From Phoronis australis (Eukaryota > Phoronida > Phoronidae): 64,000 nt of DNA. The position numbers were made by a program, and so were the translations under genes. Positions 1 through 10,938 of this stretch are shown piece by piece. The notes beneath the pieces are model-generated. The model had not been told where the DNA came from. It worked only from the letters and a program-made list of their open reading frames with translations, and did not search any database. The DNA lies in NCBI GenBank assembly GCA_002633005.1, contig NMRA01000398.1:186607-250606 (forward strand), in the 5' to 3' direction. The first letter of the stretch is position 1. Every line of letters begins with the position of its first letter.

Positions 1-690
1 TATGCCACCGTATGTTCTCAAAAAAAATATGTTTTACCAGTAAAAATTTCACCCTATTGGAAATAACATATCTTTAGCGTAGACTTCGAAAACATTCCAA
101 ATTCAAAACACGATGAAAAAATGAAGGAAATAAAAAAAGCATCGCATACTTGGCATAGTCGGTCTTACGACGTTTGGGAGCGTTACGTTGCTAAAAACTA
201 ATCTAGTACCAAAATTAACCCACCTATTTATCACAGTCCCGTCTCTGTTTCAAGCTATTATGAAAAAATACACCAAACTTTTTAAAACTTTATTTTGGGA
301 CAGAAAAAATGATAAAATAGTTTATAAAGTTATGATCCAGGATTATTACTGTGGGGGATATGTAAAATGGTTTACTTGGCTTCTTACACGAAGGCACCGA
401 CACGTGGGTACGCAGATTAGCTAACGCAAAACAAACTTGTGAACATGTTTGGACTGAAGTATTTTGGAAAAAAATAGACCTTTTTGGCATTTTGCAGATG
501 AGTATTGTGATGTGATTTCCACTCAAATTAGGTTCTGGATAGAAATGTTTCCATCGTGAAGGAATTTGTAGCATTGACCCAGGAGGCTTTGGCAAACTTT
601 GAATAATCTCATTTATCAACCGCTCTGGTAGAATTAGCAAAATGTCAGTATTTTTAGTCGTGGAACAATTGAGGAGTAAGATTTGCATAA
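1..690 (+). pseudogene. Non-LTR retrotransposon (L1/Tx1-like) remnant, C-terminal part of the RT ORF
   Basis: Broken reading frames on the plus strand read like the part of an L1/Tx1-type polyprotein downstream of the reverse transcriptase core. About 188-290 gives a 'LKTNLVPKLTHLF' stretch, the usual 'LLIPKL.hLF' segment. About 260-380 gives 'FKTLFWDRKNDKI' then 'MIQDYYCGGY', matching the familiar 'F..FiW.gk..Ki' and 'l..dy..GGl' blocks. Stops and frame changes interrupt it (a stop before 188 and another after 420), and no intact ORF remains. The element probably begins left of the window. The clade call rests on motif resemblance only. Confidence 0.6.
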
Positions 691-714
691 GATATAATGG
701 ATAATGGTGGATTT

Positions 715-1900
715 TTTTCTATATTATGACGCTTTTTTAAAAAGGTTTTCATTTACACCTATGATAACAAAAAAGCTGCCTGCCTGGATCAGTGACAGAA
801 ATTCAACTACGACTACCCCATTATCCGTAAGTGCTAAATCAGATAACATATAATAAGAAGTGGTATACATGTAGATCAATGTATGATTTATTTATCCGTA
901 ATGCATTTAGCCTCACATCTATGAGACTATAGATTTTAAGTTTGCAAAAGTGTATATATTCAGAAAAGTAGGAAGACCTTAAAATTTGACTTTTTATCAA
1001 TTTGTCAACAATTGGATCATGTGACCTTGTATTATTAGTAAAATTTGGAGTTAGAATGAAAGGTACACTAATAGCAAAACCACGTTATTGACAGCAAGAC
1101 CAAATATAAATTTTCAAGGTGATATCTCAAAAAACAATATTACCCTACTCTAACCGACCATTTCGTTTTCACTGAATTTGTGATTTTTTTCTCGGAAATC
1201 ATAAAAGTACGTTTTTTGTACCCTCTCGTACAAAAGTGGAAGAATTCAAAAACATTAGTCATGAAATCGTTTTGAAGAACAGTGAATTATACATATAGCA
1301 TCTGAAAGCATGATGTGAATCCAATCAGCCAGTTCTGAAATATGATGTTCGATGTTTCTTGAGTCCTACAGAACCTCTGAATATGTATGATGTTTGACCT
1401 CACGTATACGCATGCGTAGTGTGTTATTTGTTACACAAGTTTTGGTCATATGGAATGTTAACATAACCGAGCTGGAAATAAAAAATGAGTGCATATTGCC
1501 GCTACAATAATAACGAGAACATTCAGAAGACGTAGAGAGTAGCTAGGTATTCACTGGAACACATTCACGCATACCTAAATAAACAAGTGGCAAACAACAG
1601 GCCAAAATCGTGATTGGTATCCTTTCATGCGTTGTTCTTCCTACACTGTTTCAACTTAGGAGTTACTCAGGCAATTAATTCAGCCGGGGTTAACTCAAGT
1701 TGGCGGTAATGATGACAAAGACCTCACCTGATCCCCAAAAGGACAGCAGCACGCCGTTTTCACAATGCAGCTGAAGGTTGCCACGTTGGGACGACAATGA
1801 CGATGTAGATGATATGTTAGAAATATAGTCTTGAGTAACAGCTGGTCTAAACAAATGTGTATGGTGTACGTGTGAGTGGAGTTCGTTTTGCGTACGTTAT
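715..1900. other. AT-rich non-coding stretch
   Basis: No long ORF, tRNA or repeat structure that I can support. Short minus-strand ORFs at its right edge (1695-2009) have no recognisable motif and overlap the foldback element that follows. Confidence 0.5.
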
Positions 1901-1910
1901 GTGGTTTCAA

Positions 1911-2176
1911 GTTATAAAATAGTAAAACTAGTAAAAATAAAACGACGAGCGTCGGTATTAAAATGTACCAAAATATTCCCCACGTTTCGAGGGATGCGCT
2001 CTTTGTCAAGGGTAATGATATAAGTACTAAAATATATTAAAATATACCCAACGTTTCAAGCGGTACGCTCTTTGTTGACAAAGAGCACATCGCTCTAAGC
2101 GTGGTTAATATTTCAATATATTTTTGTACCGACGCTCGTTGTTTTATTTTTACTAGTTTTACTAGTTTATATTGTT
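1911..2176. mobile_element. Foldback/MITE-like element with about 55-bp inverted ends
   Basis: The left arm (about 1911-1965) and right arm (about 2113-2176) are reverse complements with few mismatches. Both contain ACTAGTAAAACTAGTAAAAA-type sequence followed by an ACGAGCGTCGGTA block. Inside are two related copies of an ACGTTTC(G/A)AG segment and a perfect small hairpin, CTCTTTGT/ACAAAGAG, near 2070-2087. The sequence just right of the element (about 2177-2211, GTAACTGCACGGCATTCCAG) recurs at about 45302-45336, where a shrunken copy of the same family sits. No coding capacity is seen. Confidence 0.7.
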
Positions 2177-2274
2177 ATCCGTCAGTAACTGCACGGCATT
2201 CCAGCATCAATTTGGTTTCAAGTTGATGGCAATATGAAGAGTCCAGTAATCAAAACAGAATGCTTAATATATGG

Positions 2275-2330
2275 CAAAATAATAACAATAATAATAATGA
2301 TAACAATAATGGTAATGATAATGATAACTT
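2275..2330. repeat. AT-rich trinucleotide-like microsatellite
   Basis: Imperfect run of AATAATAAC / AATGATAAC units. It creates the spurious ORF 2234-2416. Confidence 0.7.
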
Positions 2331-2617
2331 TATTTGAGGCCACCTACCCACAGTTCGCAATATTATATACTCACCTTATATGTACAGCCATTAGATGTTT
2401 AATAATGCGTTTCTGATAAACATAGACGTGTTTTTACAAGTGTTTACTGTCCACAACCTGTGGAGTGAATCTATTTCTTAAATCTTCTAGTACTGGACAC
2501 CGTAACGTGAAGAGCTCTCCAATCTCTCCTGTTTTATAAATGTTACAAGTGCTTTCGGTTAAGGGAATGCCATTTTTTCTGCAGTTTTCAATTTCTTATG
2601 TGCGAGTTGAACACCTA

Positions 2618-3970
2618 CAGCCTATTTCATAAAGATGGTTTAGCAAAACCAGGTTTAAGACTTACACCTGGTCTTCCTAAACCTGATCTAGTTTTAAACA
2701 CGTATTTCACCAACGTGGTTTAAAAGTCTGAAAGCCTGGTTTTGTTAAACCAGGGAGCCGGTATAGTAAAACCAGGTTTAAAGTATCCAAGCCAACCTAC
2801 TGTGTTGATGTGGATTAACCCAACAAAGAAACTACTGAAGTGCTTCAATGAAACCTTGATCACATGGGTACACAATGGCACACGCTAGTAGACTATGTGC
2901 AGACATTTGCGAAAAAGATCTCAAAGCTTTACTCATAAGGAAAATGTAATGTTTGTGTCTAACACACGTACACACATTAAAGTACTTACTCACAATTAGC
3001 CGCAACACTATAAATGCCCAAATTTATTTCCGTGTCATTTTAGTGTCTATTTTTCGCAGCCAAAGTGTGGGCAAGACCCCTTCTCGGCAACATTAAATCG
3101 GGACAAGTGCAGGTCAAACTCAGAAGAATCAGAACATTGTGTCTCCAGTCAAATCCGTACCGCTTACAACAGTGACACGATGCTCGACCAGTCGTATTCT
3201 GAGTAATCCGCAGGACCCCTCCAGCACGTACTGGTTTACGCATAGGCGGATCCAATAGGCGTCAAAGGGCCCGGAACCCCCTTTCCCCTTGATTTTAATG
3301 ATATCAAATCTATAATTTACAAATTGTTGACTTGGTCCGCCTTTTAAAAAATCCTTGACCGCCCCCCCCCCCTTAAAAACCCTGTCATCGTAAAACTAAA
3401 TATTGAAAATAACCCATTTCCGCTCTAGAACTGCGTCTTAAATGCACACCGCGGCATCAACCAGTTGCACATATATCACGCAAGTCTAACATATTTTAGA
3501 GGCGGATCAACCGGGGGGTTAGGGTCTTTATTTTTCCCGATAAAGGATCCAAAATAAAAATAAAATAAAATAGGTCGCCATGAAAACTAAATCAGCTACA
3601 ATAACAAAAAACACGGGAGGGGAGAACCGACACTCCCTCCGCTCGGCGCTATATGCCTCGGTTTCCTAAACCCCCACTTACTGAAAACGTAGATCTGCCA
3701 ATGTATTTAACAGAAATAAACCTGGACCTGATCAAGTCTAAAGCTAAACCTGGTTTAAGATTTTAATACAGGTCTAAGGAATATAAACGTAGTTAGTGAA
3801 ATGAAAAAAACGGACTTAGACCAGGTATAAACTGGAGTTAAACCAGGCTTTACTAGACCACTGGTCTAAAATTTAAACCACCTTTATGAAATGCAGATTA
3901 TCTTTAAACCTGGCCTAAGTCCAGTTTAAACCATTTTTAACTTTAAGCCACCCTTATGAAATTGGCTGCT
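2618..3970. mobile_element. Compound MITE-like region with TTTCATAAAG-type terminal repeats
   Basis: The left end at about 2618 (CCTATTTCATAAAGATGG) matches the reverse complement of the right end at about 3945-3970 (CCACCCTTATGAAATTGG). A second right-type end lies at about 3874-3892 (CCACCTTTATGAAATGC), so two elements appear nested or tandem. Between the ends are many TAAACCAGGTTTAA-like self-complementary blocks (about 2638-2790 and 3718-3935). The central part (about 3243-3700) holds other repeat debris, including AGGCGGATC ends and a poly-C run at about 3363. No ORF worth calling. Confidence 0.6.
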
Positions 3971-4059
3971 AAGGTTGGCTGTGTAAATCTGCTGCTGATT
4001 CATCCCTCACTTTTCACAAGAGAACTCGGACTTAAGTTCTCTGTAAAATTTGCTTTTAT

Positions 4060-5830
4060 TTTTATTTTTATTTTCCCTAACGGAACAAACTTTGAAAATC
4101 AACATCTCCCAGCCTTTGAATGAATTCCGACGCAAAATATTGTTCATCACAGACTCCCTGGTTTATCCATAACTGACTGAAACCAATTGTATAAAACATT
4201 AACACAATTATGTCGACCATGCAAATGCCTTTCATATAACATGAAATAACATTGGTTTGAAAGTCTGTCACTTTGCTTGTTCAATACTTTCAAAAATATT
4301 TCATAGGCTTACACATAATTTAAAGACATTGATAAATAAGGACCGCCAAACATGGTGTTGGTCGTCTTAACACCAGTAGATAGTAACCATTTACAGAATC
4401 TGGTTATTTTCAATTTCCTTTCTATGACTAATACCCCATATATTTCCGCTCCATAGAATAAAACGAATTTATCATTGCGTCAAACAATTTAAAGCTAACT
4501 ATCCTTTCTTTTAGGTCCCATTTGACACAGAAAATGTTTCACCAACTTCATTGCTTTGCATGCCGTCTGTGCGAGTGTCCTGCACCACGTTGTGTAACTT
4601 AATCTACTAGAAAATACAATCCTTAGATATTTACATGTATAGTAACCGCAAGTCCAAGTTACCACTCCTGTAAGACCATTTTCTCTTATCAATTGTCCAC
4701 TTTTGACCTTCCTTGAAAAAATGTGTTTATTTCGTGGTGTTGAAAGACATATTTAATTTCTTAAAATGGAGTAAAACACAATTTTTGAAGAATATCTCTA
4801 TAGCCCAACAAAAGAGTCGCCAACTGTAGTAAGTTCGTCGCATATAGCAATAAAAACACGATGACGGGGTCAACTAAAATACCACTTCTTTTACCGATTT
4901 CTCATTTCAGTAACCTGAGAACAATGATGTGCTTAAACTACTGCCTTGTTTGACTCCAGTCTTGCACTTAAAATGTTGACCTGTTATTCCTAAGTCATTA
5001 TTTATTTTAGCATTTATTTTTCACAGTTCAATACACACACTGTAGAATTCTCAACAGTGGTCTAACAAAACCTTTCAATATTACTACATCAATAGGAACT
5101 GTATGCTCTGACATCTCATGATTAGCATTTAGTAACGGACAAAAATAGTCAGTGCACTTGCCATCCCATACCTTGTTGCCACGATTTGCATTTGATTTAT
5201 TTGTTTTACATTTTATCAAACCGCCACAATGATCTTGAAGCAATTGAGGCACGGGTGTTCACAACTTATTCATACACATCGTTCTGATGTAGCATTTTCT
5301 TACATGTAGGTAAACGCAACTTTTTAAATTTCTTTTTAGTTTCAGGATGTTCATCAGGTGTTTTGTCATTGCACGTGCGACGACATTCCTTTAACAGGCT
5401 GTTCTCCTTCAATTCAATTAATATAGGTTCCGAATCGAACCATCTTCGTGTACGTTTTTCTAGTTTTCTCTCGATCTCCATTTTAATGACGCCGCATATC
5501 CAAATTCGCCAAACAAAATTTCAGTTCTCGTAATAGCCAGATTTAGGTCAATATGTACATGTACTCAGTTACTTCTCTTATTCGTGTAGCAAAAATAATC
5601 GCTTCGAAAGGTATCTGATATAGTCTTCATAATTTTGAGAGTCTTTTTCTTTCTCACAGTTAGCAAAATTAAACTCACTTCTTAGCAAAATGTTTCCCAT
5701 CATCAATGTTCGTGACTTCACTAAATACCAATATACCATTCAACAAATTCTTGTCCTTCAGCATATAGTCAATAATTCCTTTGCCCATATTCAAGCGATA
5801 AATTTGAGTTTTTCCTACCATTTAATGTGA
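4060..5830 (-). pseudogene. Degenerate LINE (endonuclease/reverse transcriptase polyprotein)
   Basis: Several minus-strand frames line up in the order expected of a LINE ORF2. About 5830-5740 has 'GKGIIDYMLKDKNLLNG' (end of the endonuclease domain). About 5480-5270 has 'RRWFDSE' with a 'CRRTCNDKT' linker. Next comes an RT-like tract (5250-5030). About 4700-4500 has 'YLRIVFSSRLSYTTW' (the usual 'YLGi.fs..lsf' block) and 'LFDAMINSFYS'. About 4270-4080 has 'IGFSQLWINQGV' with a downstream 'RLGDVDFQSLF' tail. Multiple stops and frameshifts show it is dead. The clade is uncertain. Confidence 0.65.
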
Positions 5831-6033
5831 CAAGATTATTTATTGGGGACAAATAAAACAACAAGAATAATGTAGATTTTAAGTTGTATTGGGAATTTCA
5901 GGGTCACAGCTCTACAAATAAATATTTCACAGAAGGAACCAGATGGGGTCCTTAATGACAAGAGATAACACACACATTTCCGATACCCAAAGTACAATTG
6001 AGTATCGGATGCTAAGTGGCTCAGGTTAGCAAT

Positions 6034-6337
6034 AGTACCAAATGGGTACTTAATACCAAATGGGTATTGGCCGATTGCCTACCAACTGGGTCGAGCAAAA
6101 CGGCAAATTCAATAACAAGTACCAAGTGGGTACAAACTGCCAAATGGGCAAATATCATATAAAGTACCAAGTGGGTACACTAAACAGCCAACTGGGCTAT
6201 AACAACCTGCAAAGCAGGGTTCCGGACAAGCTGAGTGAGCAGACCAGCCGGAGTGATAAAAAGAGATATTGTAAGGAACGTGGTGTTGTGGCTCAGTATG
6301 TGCCACATGGGCAGGGTTGTTCATGGATGAACAATCC
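6034..6337. repeat. Cluster of short hairpins sharing a CC-AA(A/G/C)TG-GG core
   Basis: Successive imperfect palindromes occur at 6034-6050 (AGTACC/GGTACT), 6052-6068 (AATACC/GGTATT), 6119-6133 and 6164-6178 (GTACC/GGTAC), 6138-6150 (TGCC/GGCA) and 6186-6198 (AGCC/GGCT). All have a five-base loop of the form AARTG or AACTG. A weaker ACC/GGT copy lies at 6081-6091. Variants follow: CCTGC-AAA-GCAGG at 6206-6218, TGCC-ACATG-GGCA at 6301-6313, and an 11-bp stem (one G.T) at 6314-6337. The arms change together while the loop stays constant. The overlapping ORFs on both strands (6060-6371 plus, 6109-6366 minus) look like by-products of this structure. Confidence 0.75.
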
Positions 6338-6339
6338 TG

Positions 6340-8255
6340 TCCACCGCCACATAAACATGTTGCCAAAGTAATGAATATTAGAACAGAGTATTAACAAGTA
6401 CTATCCACTCAACTAGTCCCGGTGTAGGCAAATGCAGTGACCCCTGCCGATAACTTCGGTAGAGTTGAAGTTGAGCTATTCCATTGTAACGAGGAGTCGA
6501 CACTTCGGTTCGCTGTTACAAGAAGTCCATCTAGTTACTCCAGAATAATTTAGCGCTGTTGACTTCGAACCAATGCCAAAGTTAAATGTTCTTGGTGCCC
6601 GATACTTCGTTAACACGAAGTTTGGAGCCAGTGCGAAAGGCCTTTCAGAAACACACTGCACTAAGCATACACCATTATTATTTTACACAAAATTTTATAC
6701 CATACACCAGTTATATTGAACATATTTCCAATGTTTGCCAGTTTTCTTTGCCAGCAGCCCCACATAGTCGCGTTCTGGTTATTTTAGGCAAGAAGGTTTT
6801 CACAAACCAGTCATGGAGCAAGTCTCAAAGTTAGAACTGGACTATGACTTTCAGGCTACACATCAGCCCGGTTTATATGGTGTACTTTTACACCTGTATG
6901 TAACTATACACCATACGCAAATCTACACCCGGGTGTACGTGAAAACTTACATCGCGTAGCTTTTGGAAAAATGAAAAAGCAACATTCGCGCTCTGTATTC
7001 TAAAAATTTCGCTGTCAAAACGACAAGAGAAATGTTTGCTAGTGAAGAAAGAATCAGAACAACTGCCTTGACTCTGGGTAGCTCTGAGAATCGGGTGTCA
7101 GTCTCCTCAAGATTGTTTTGGAACTATTTCGCAAACAGCAGGTATGAATATATTAAGAAAGATCTATGTACTCAGGTGCAGAACGCATTTAACAATAAAA
7201 ATTTGAAACACGAAGGAGGGGGGTGAGGTGTCACATTTTTTCCTTGTGGATATGTGGGCGCAGGTTGTTAGCTTTCGTTTCGAGTCACGAGTCTACTCAA
7301 ACAGAACATCCGGTCATTAAAATTTTAGAATCTTCTAGGATGTTCGCCACCATACTATTGTAGGCAAATTACATGTACATCCTTACTGTCCTGACCTCAT
7401 GGGTCGTGCCAATCAAGTGCTATCTGCTAGAACACAGACAGAACAATAAAAAAATAAAATGATTAAATTAAGAACAGTGTCAGTCTATTCATGACAAAGG
7501 TATGCAAATTCTCAAACAGCAGATCCCGTCCATAAGTTCTAGGAGCCTACTCATTTTGCCACGTGTTCCTCGAATGTTTTGCAAACCAGTAAGACTACCC
7601 ATCTGTCAGGTCGGAGTCAAGTCGTAATGGGTGCCAACACGACTTGGTAACCAAAGTGTTGGCAACCTTCAGCGGAATGACGAAAACATACATGACACTA
7701 GCTCAACCAGAGCCGATTACTTGATTCTGGGCAACTTTTTCATAAGGCCATCAACCATGATAAATTTCTGATTTCTTAATTCAGGCGATCTGGTACCGTT
7801 GGTAGTATTATATCAATTATCACGTCCGAAATATTGTTCGCGATTTTCGTTTCAACACGGCGGTTCTAGTATTCGTATATTTCAGGTGTGTGATTACTGA
7901 CGCGGCGGATTACATTAGTGATGTAAACACAAGATGGTTTGGCCGGGTCACATGAATGACGCACTCAGGCTGGCTTTTGGAAATTCAGTGAACAACGAAC
8001 CTTTGCAAAAGTGAACAGAAAAGCTGGATTGTATTGTGGAATTCATAAGTATGCCTGTTGCACCTATCAGCCATCGAAACCGTGCCAGCAATATTAAAAA
8101 GCACGGACAGCAGCATTTCAAAAGACCATGTCTCAACCACAATTGACAGCAAAAGATCTATCAGACCTTTAAAGGGAAGTGATATATCTTAAAAAGAGAT
8201 GAGACCACAGTACTTTTGAAATTGCATTTTTGGTGGGATGATGTCGCTGCGGTCA
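6340..8255. other. No gene recognised
   Basis: Short ORFs only, none with motifs I recognise. Around 6430-6620 there are further small inverted repeats containing ACTTCGG/CTTCG, extending the hairpin-rich character. Around 6868-6955 there are GTGTAC/GTACAC-type inverted pieces. The rest is unremarkable AT-rich sequence. Confidence 0.45.
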
Positions 8256-9018
8256 CCATAGGCGGATTTAGGGGGGGGTGGCGGTGGCCCGCCCGCCCCT
8301 TGGCTGCCGCAAAAAAACAAAACAGCAAGAGCGTANTATCATGATGGCTAAGTATAGGCTCTCCCGCGACATTTCAGACGACCGGTAGTGGCGCTGCGCA
8401 CTACGACTCCGTTTCCGTCGTCTGCTTCACTGTGCAATGAAGAAAATTACTTCATTTTTAATGAAAATGGAATCTTAGTGACGATGAAAAAACAGAAGCT
8501 GCTGGTAAGATGTGAATTTTTAACGAAATCTTTGTGAATCACTCAGAAACTCACAACAAATTTGTTACGAACTGATTGCACAAAATATAAAAAGTGTAAT
8601 AAATATTACAAAAAGAAGTAGGTTTCGCGCGCAAACGCTGTGGACCATAAACAAGTAGGTCTCTTAGAAACAATGTGCGAGTGAAGTCGTGGTGGTGCAG
8701 TGGTAAAGCACGCGCGTTCTATCCGCCAGGTCGTGACTTCGAGTCTGATAATTGCAATGTTTCAAGTTTGACAAGGTTACCGTGTTTTTTTGCTTTCTTT
8801 TTCCTTTGCCTTTTTTCTTTGATAATATTTAAGGAATCACAGAAAATGCTTGATTTTTAGAGGAAAAAACAGAAAAAAATCCTGGTGGGAGGGGGGGGGG
8901 CAAACTCCCCTCCCGACCTCCCCCCATTCGGTGCTATGCGCATCTACAATCGCGCTTTTCGCAAATGTTTACAAACAAAATGTTGGGCCCCCTTGTGATA
9001 TCCTAGATCCGCCTATGG
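8256..9018. mobile_element. TIR element ending CCATAGGCGGAT ... ATCCGCCTATGG
   Basis: The left end CCATAGGCGGATTTAGG (8256) and the right end CCTAGATCCGCCTATGG (ending 9018) are inverted copies enclosing 763 bp. The subterminal parts are G-rich on one side and C-rich on the other. A single N at 8336 marks an unresolved base or gap. No transposase is present, so it would be non-autonomous. Similar AGGCGGATC ends are scattered nearby (about 3243, 3501 and 11810), suggesting an abundant family. An internal tRNA-like promoter is listed separately. Confidence 0.65.
8683..8748 (+). repeat. tRNA-like sequence (SINE head) inside the TIR element
   Basis: An A-box-like TGGTGCAGTGG (8693-8703) and a B-box-like GACTTCGAGTC (about 8735-8745) are separated by a typical tRNA distance. 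The flanking acceptor stem does not pair convincingly, so I read it as a tRNA-derived SINE promoter or tRNA relic and not a working tRNA. Confidence 0.5.
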
Positions 9019-9360
9019 AGACACTTATGCAAACCCGTGTGTAACTTAAATCACGTTCACATGTGCCAAGAGTATTATTTGCATCTCTTTAAATACATGT
9101 ATACATTTACATGACCTCTGGAGTTGAGGTAGTTATCAACTCAGTATTAACACCTGGCCGAGTGTATTATTTTGCGTTTATAGGGCAAAACGTTCACACC
9201 ATACGTAAATGCTCATTGAGGTTAAAATGCACACTCGGGTGTAAACACCAACATGTAAACGGGGGTTTAGTTGTAAGCGACACGCACGTTGTATGAAACG
9301 ACGCAGACTAGTTTCGATTTCATGAGCATCAGTGGGCCCCGCCGACACTTGCCACAATGA

Positions 9361-9519
9361 ACCAGCCTCCCGTTCAGTAACGCTAGGACCTCGCTAAAAA
9401 GCAAGACTTCGTGAGATATTACGTGAGATATTGCCGTGCTTTTTAAATGAGAACACATGACTTTGACTACGTTTTAGCTAGGTCTTAGCGTAGGTCCTAG
9501 CGTCTACTGAACGCACGCC
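9361..9519. mobile_element. MITE copy 1, TIR CGTTCAGTAACGCTAGGACC
   Basis: A 159-bp element. Its left TIR (9371-9390) is the near-perfect inverse of the right end (about 9493-9513, GGTCCTAGCGTCTACTGAAC). A second copy in the same orientation lies at 57455-57611 with roughly 90 per cent identity over the full length. Non-coding. Confidence 0.8.
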
Positions 9520-10440
9520 TGAATGCAAACGTGACGTTGTATATGACTAAACATCTGAGCCTCAATCAGGTGTGAAACTACAAAGGCAACAAATTCGGGG
9601 CATTCCAGTTCGTACGTGAATAGCTGCGAGCGCACAATAGACAGTGTCAATAGGCAGTCTGGAGATGTCTGTGTTTTCAACTGCCGGAGGCCGGTAGGCG
9701 ACCGTGACCAGTCTGGTGAACTGTAACTTCTTCTCAAGTTATTGTTATCAATTAAATTCATTTCAAATAACAACCTTGTAGTTACACTTTGTGCACACAT
9801 TTCTGTAGGGATTGATGCATTTTTAGTGCCAGAGCTGTGTGTACCCTCATGTGTACCCTCCTGTGCCCAAGGCTAGTTTATAGTGAGAGCTGGCGAGGCT
9901 ATGTGGGACCTTATGGACAAAACTGTTTATTTGCAGTTCAAAACTCCACAATATGTATAATTTAACCCAGCAAAACGTTGCAAAACCCTTAAGGACAGAT
10001 TCAATTTTCGAATTGAAAGTTGTTAATTTCATACTCTGTGATTTTCTAGAAATTTGTTCGCCTGGAGCAAGGTCAGGTGAAAGAAACCGGCAAATTTCCC
10101 AGTTCGGCTGTAGAATGCCTGGGTTTGTTGGGTGAAATGCCAGAGCCTAGTACTACCTGCGTTTGGTGTTATAAATAATGACCACCGTTGCGTATTGAAA
10201 TTTAGACTTGACAAACTGTTCAGGTTTAGGACTGCAGACGTTTCTGGCATCAATATCCCTTGAAGTTGAACACCATTCCCTATCGTCAAACAGAGTATTG
10301 TACCCGAAACTGAATCAAAGAAATAACAATGTTGTGGGTTGATGATTATGCTCGGTGTGGTCGTTTTTACTACTGCCACTGCCGGGACTAGCCAGCTTAC
10401 CTACCAGCTTAGCTCCCACGACCAGTTGAGGCAAAAAAAC
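9520..10440. other. No gene recognised
   Basis: Small ORFs on both strands, including a 116-residue minus ORF at 10029-10379, have no identifiable domain and no splice context that I can support. Confidence 0.4.
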
Positions 10441-10938
10441 ATGACGGCGTTCTGTCGTTTAGCAACTTTTCCAGACGTGAGGGGTTCTGAACGTGCGATA
10501 ACATCCGGCTCCTTTGGTAACTGCCCAGCACAGTGGCTTGATCCCGTATGACAACAAGCAGGCCAATTATCTCCCAAGCTTCAAAGGGTTACTGAAACCT
10601 AGCAGAATGGATTGTCTTAACTTCTGTTATAGTTGGGAGATTTTGGTGATTCATAAAATAAACATGAGCAGCATTTGACAAGGAATTCAGAAATGCTATT
10701 GGTGTATGTTCAAATATCATGTAAATTTCATTTTGGCAGCACAGCCCAGTCAGGCTAGATACGATGTGATCGGAGATTAGAGCAATTATCGAACAAAAGA
10801 GAGTCTACCCTCCAACCATAAATGCCAGAATGGAGTTAATCAGTCGTGTAAGATATTGGCTACAGGGGTGATCCTCCCAACTTGTTGTTGGGCTATAGAA
10901 TCGAACAAGTTGGGAGCAACAGGAAAACGCCGTAATGG
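10441..10938 (+). repeat. Dispersed repeat, copy A of an inverted pair
   Basis: Segment 10441-10512 and segment about 10741-10938 match, in reverse complement, 16146-16204 and about 15933-16117. Copy A carries about 225 bp between the two segments where copy B has only about 35 bp. It lies upstream of the large gene, and its partner lies inside intron 1. Likely a non-autonomous transposon family. No coding evidence. Confidence 0.7.

Noticed and set aside
6060-6371. Overlapping plus and minus ORFs in the hairpin cluster
   Set aside because: The 'YPLGT' and 'QVGT' repeats in the two frames are direct products of the palindromic DNA. No start context, splice or domain support.
10339-10551. ORF starting with a signal-peptide-like leader (MMIMLGVVVF)
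   Set aside because: It lies partly in a dispersed repeat (10441-10938) and has no suitable donor in the needed phase, so it was not used as first exon.
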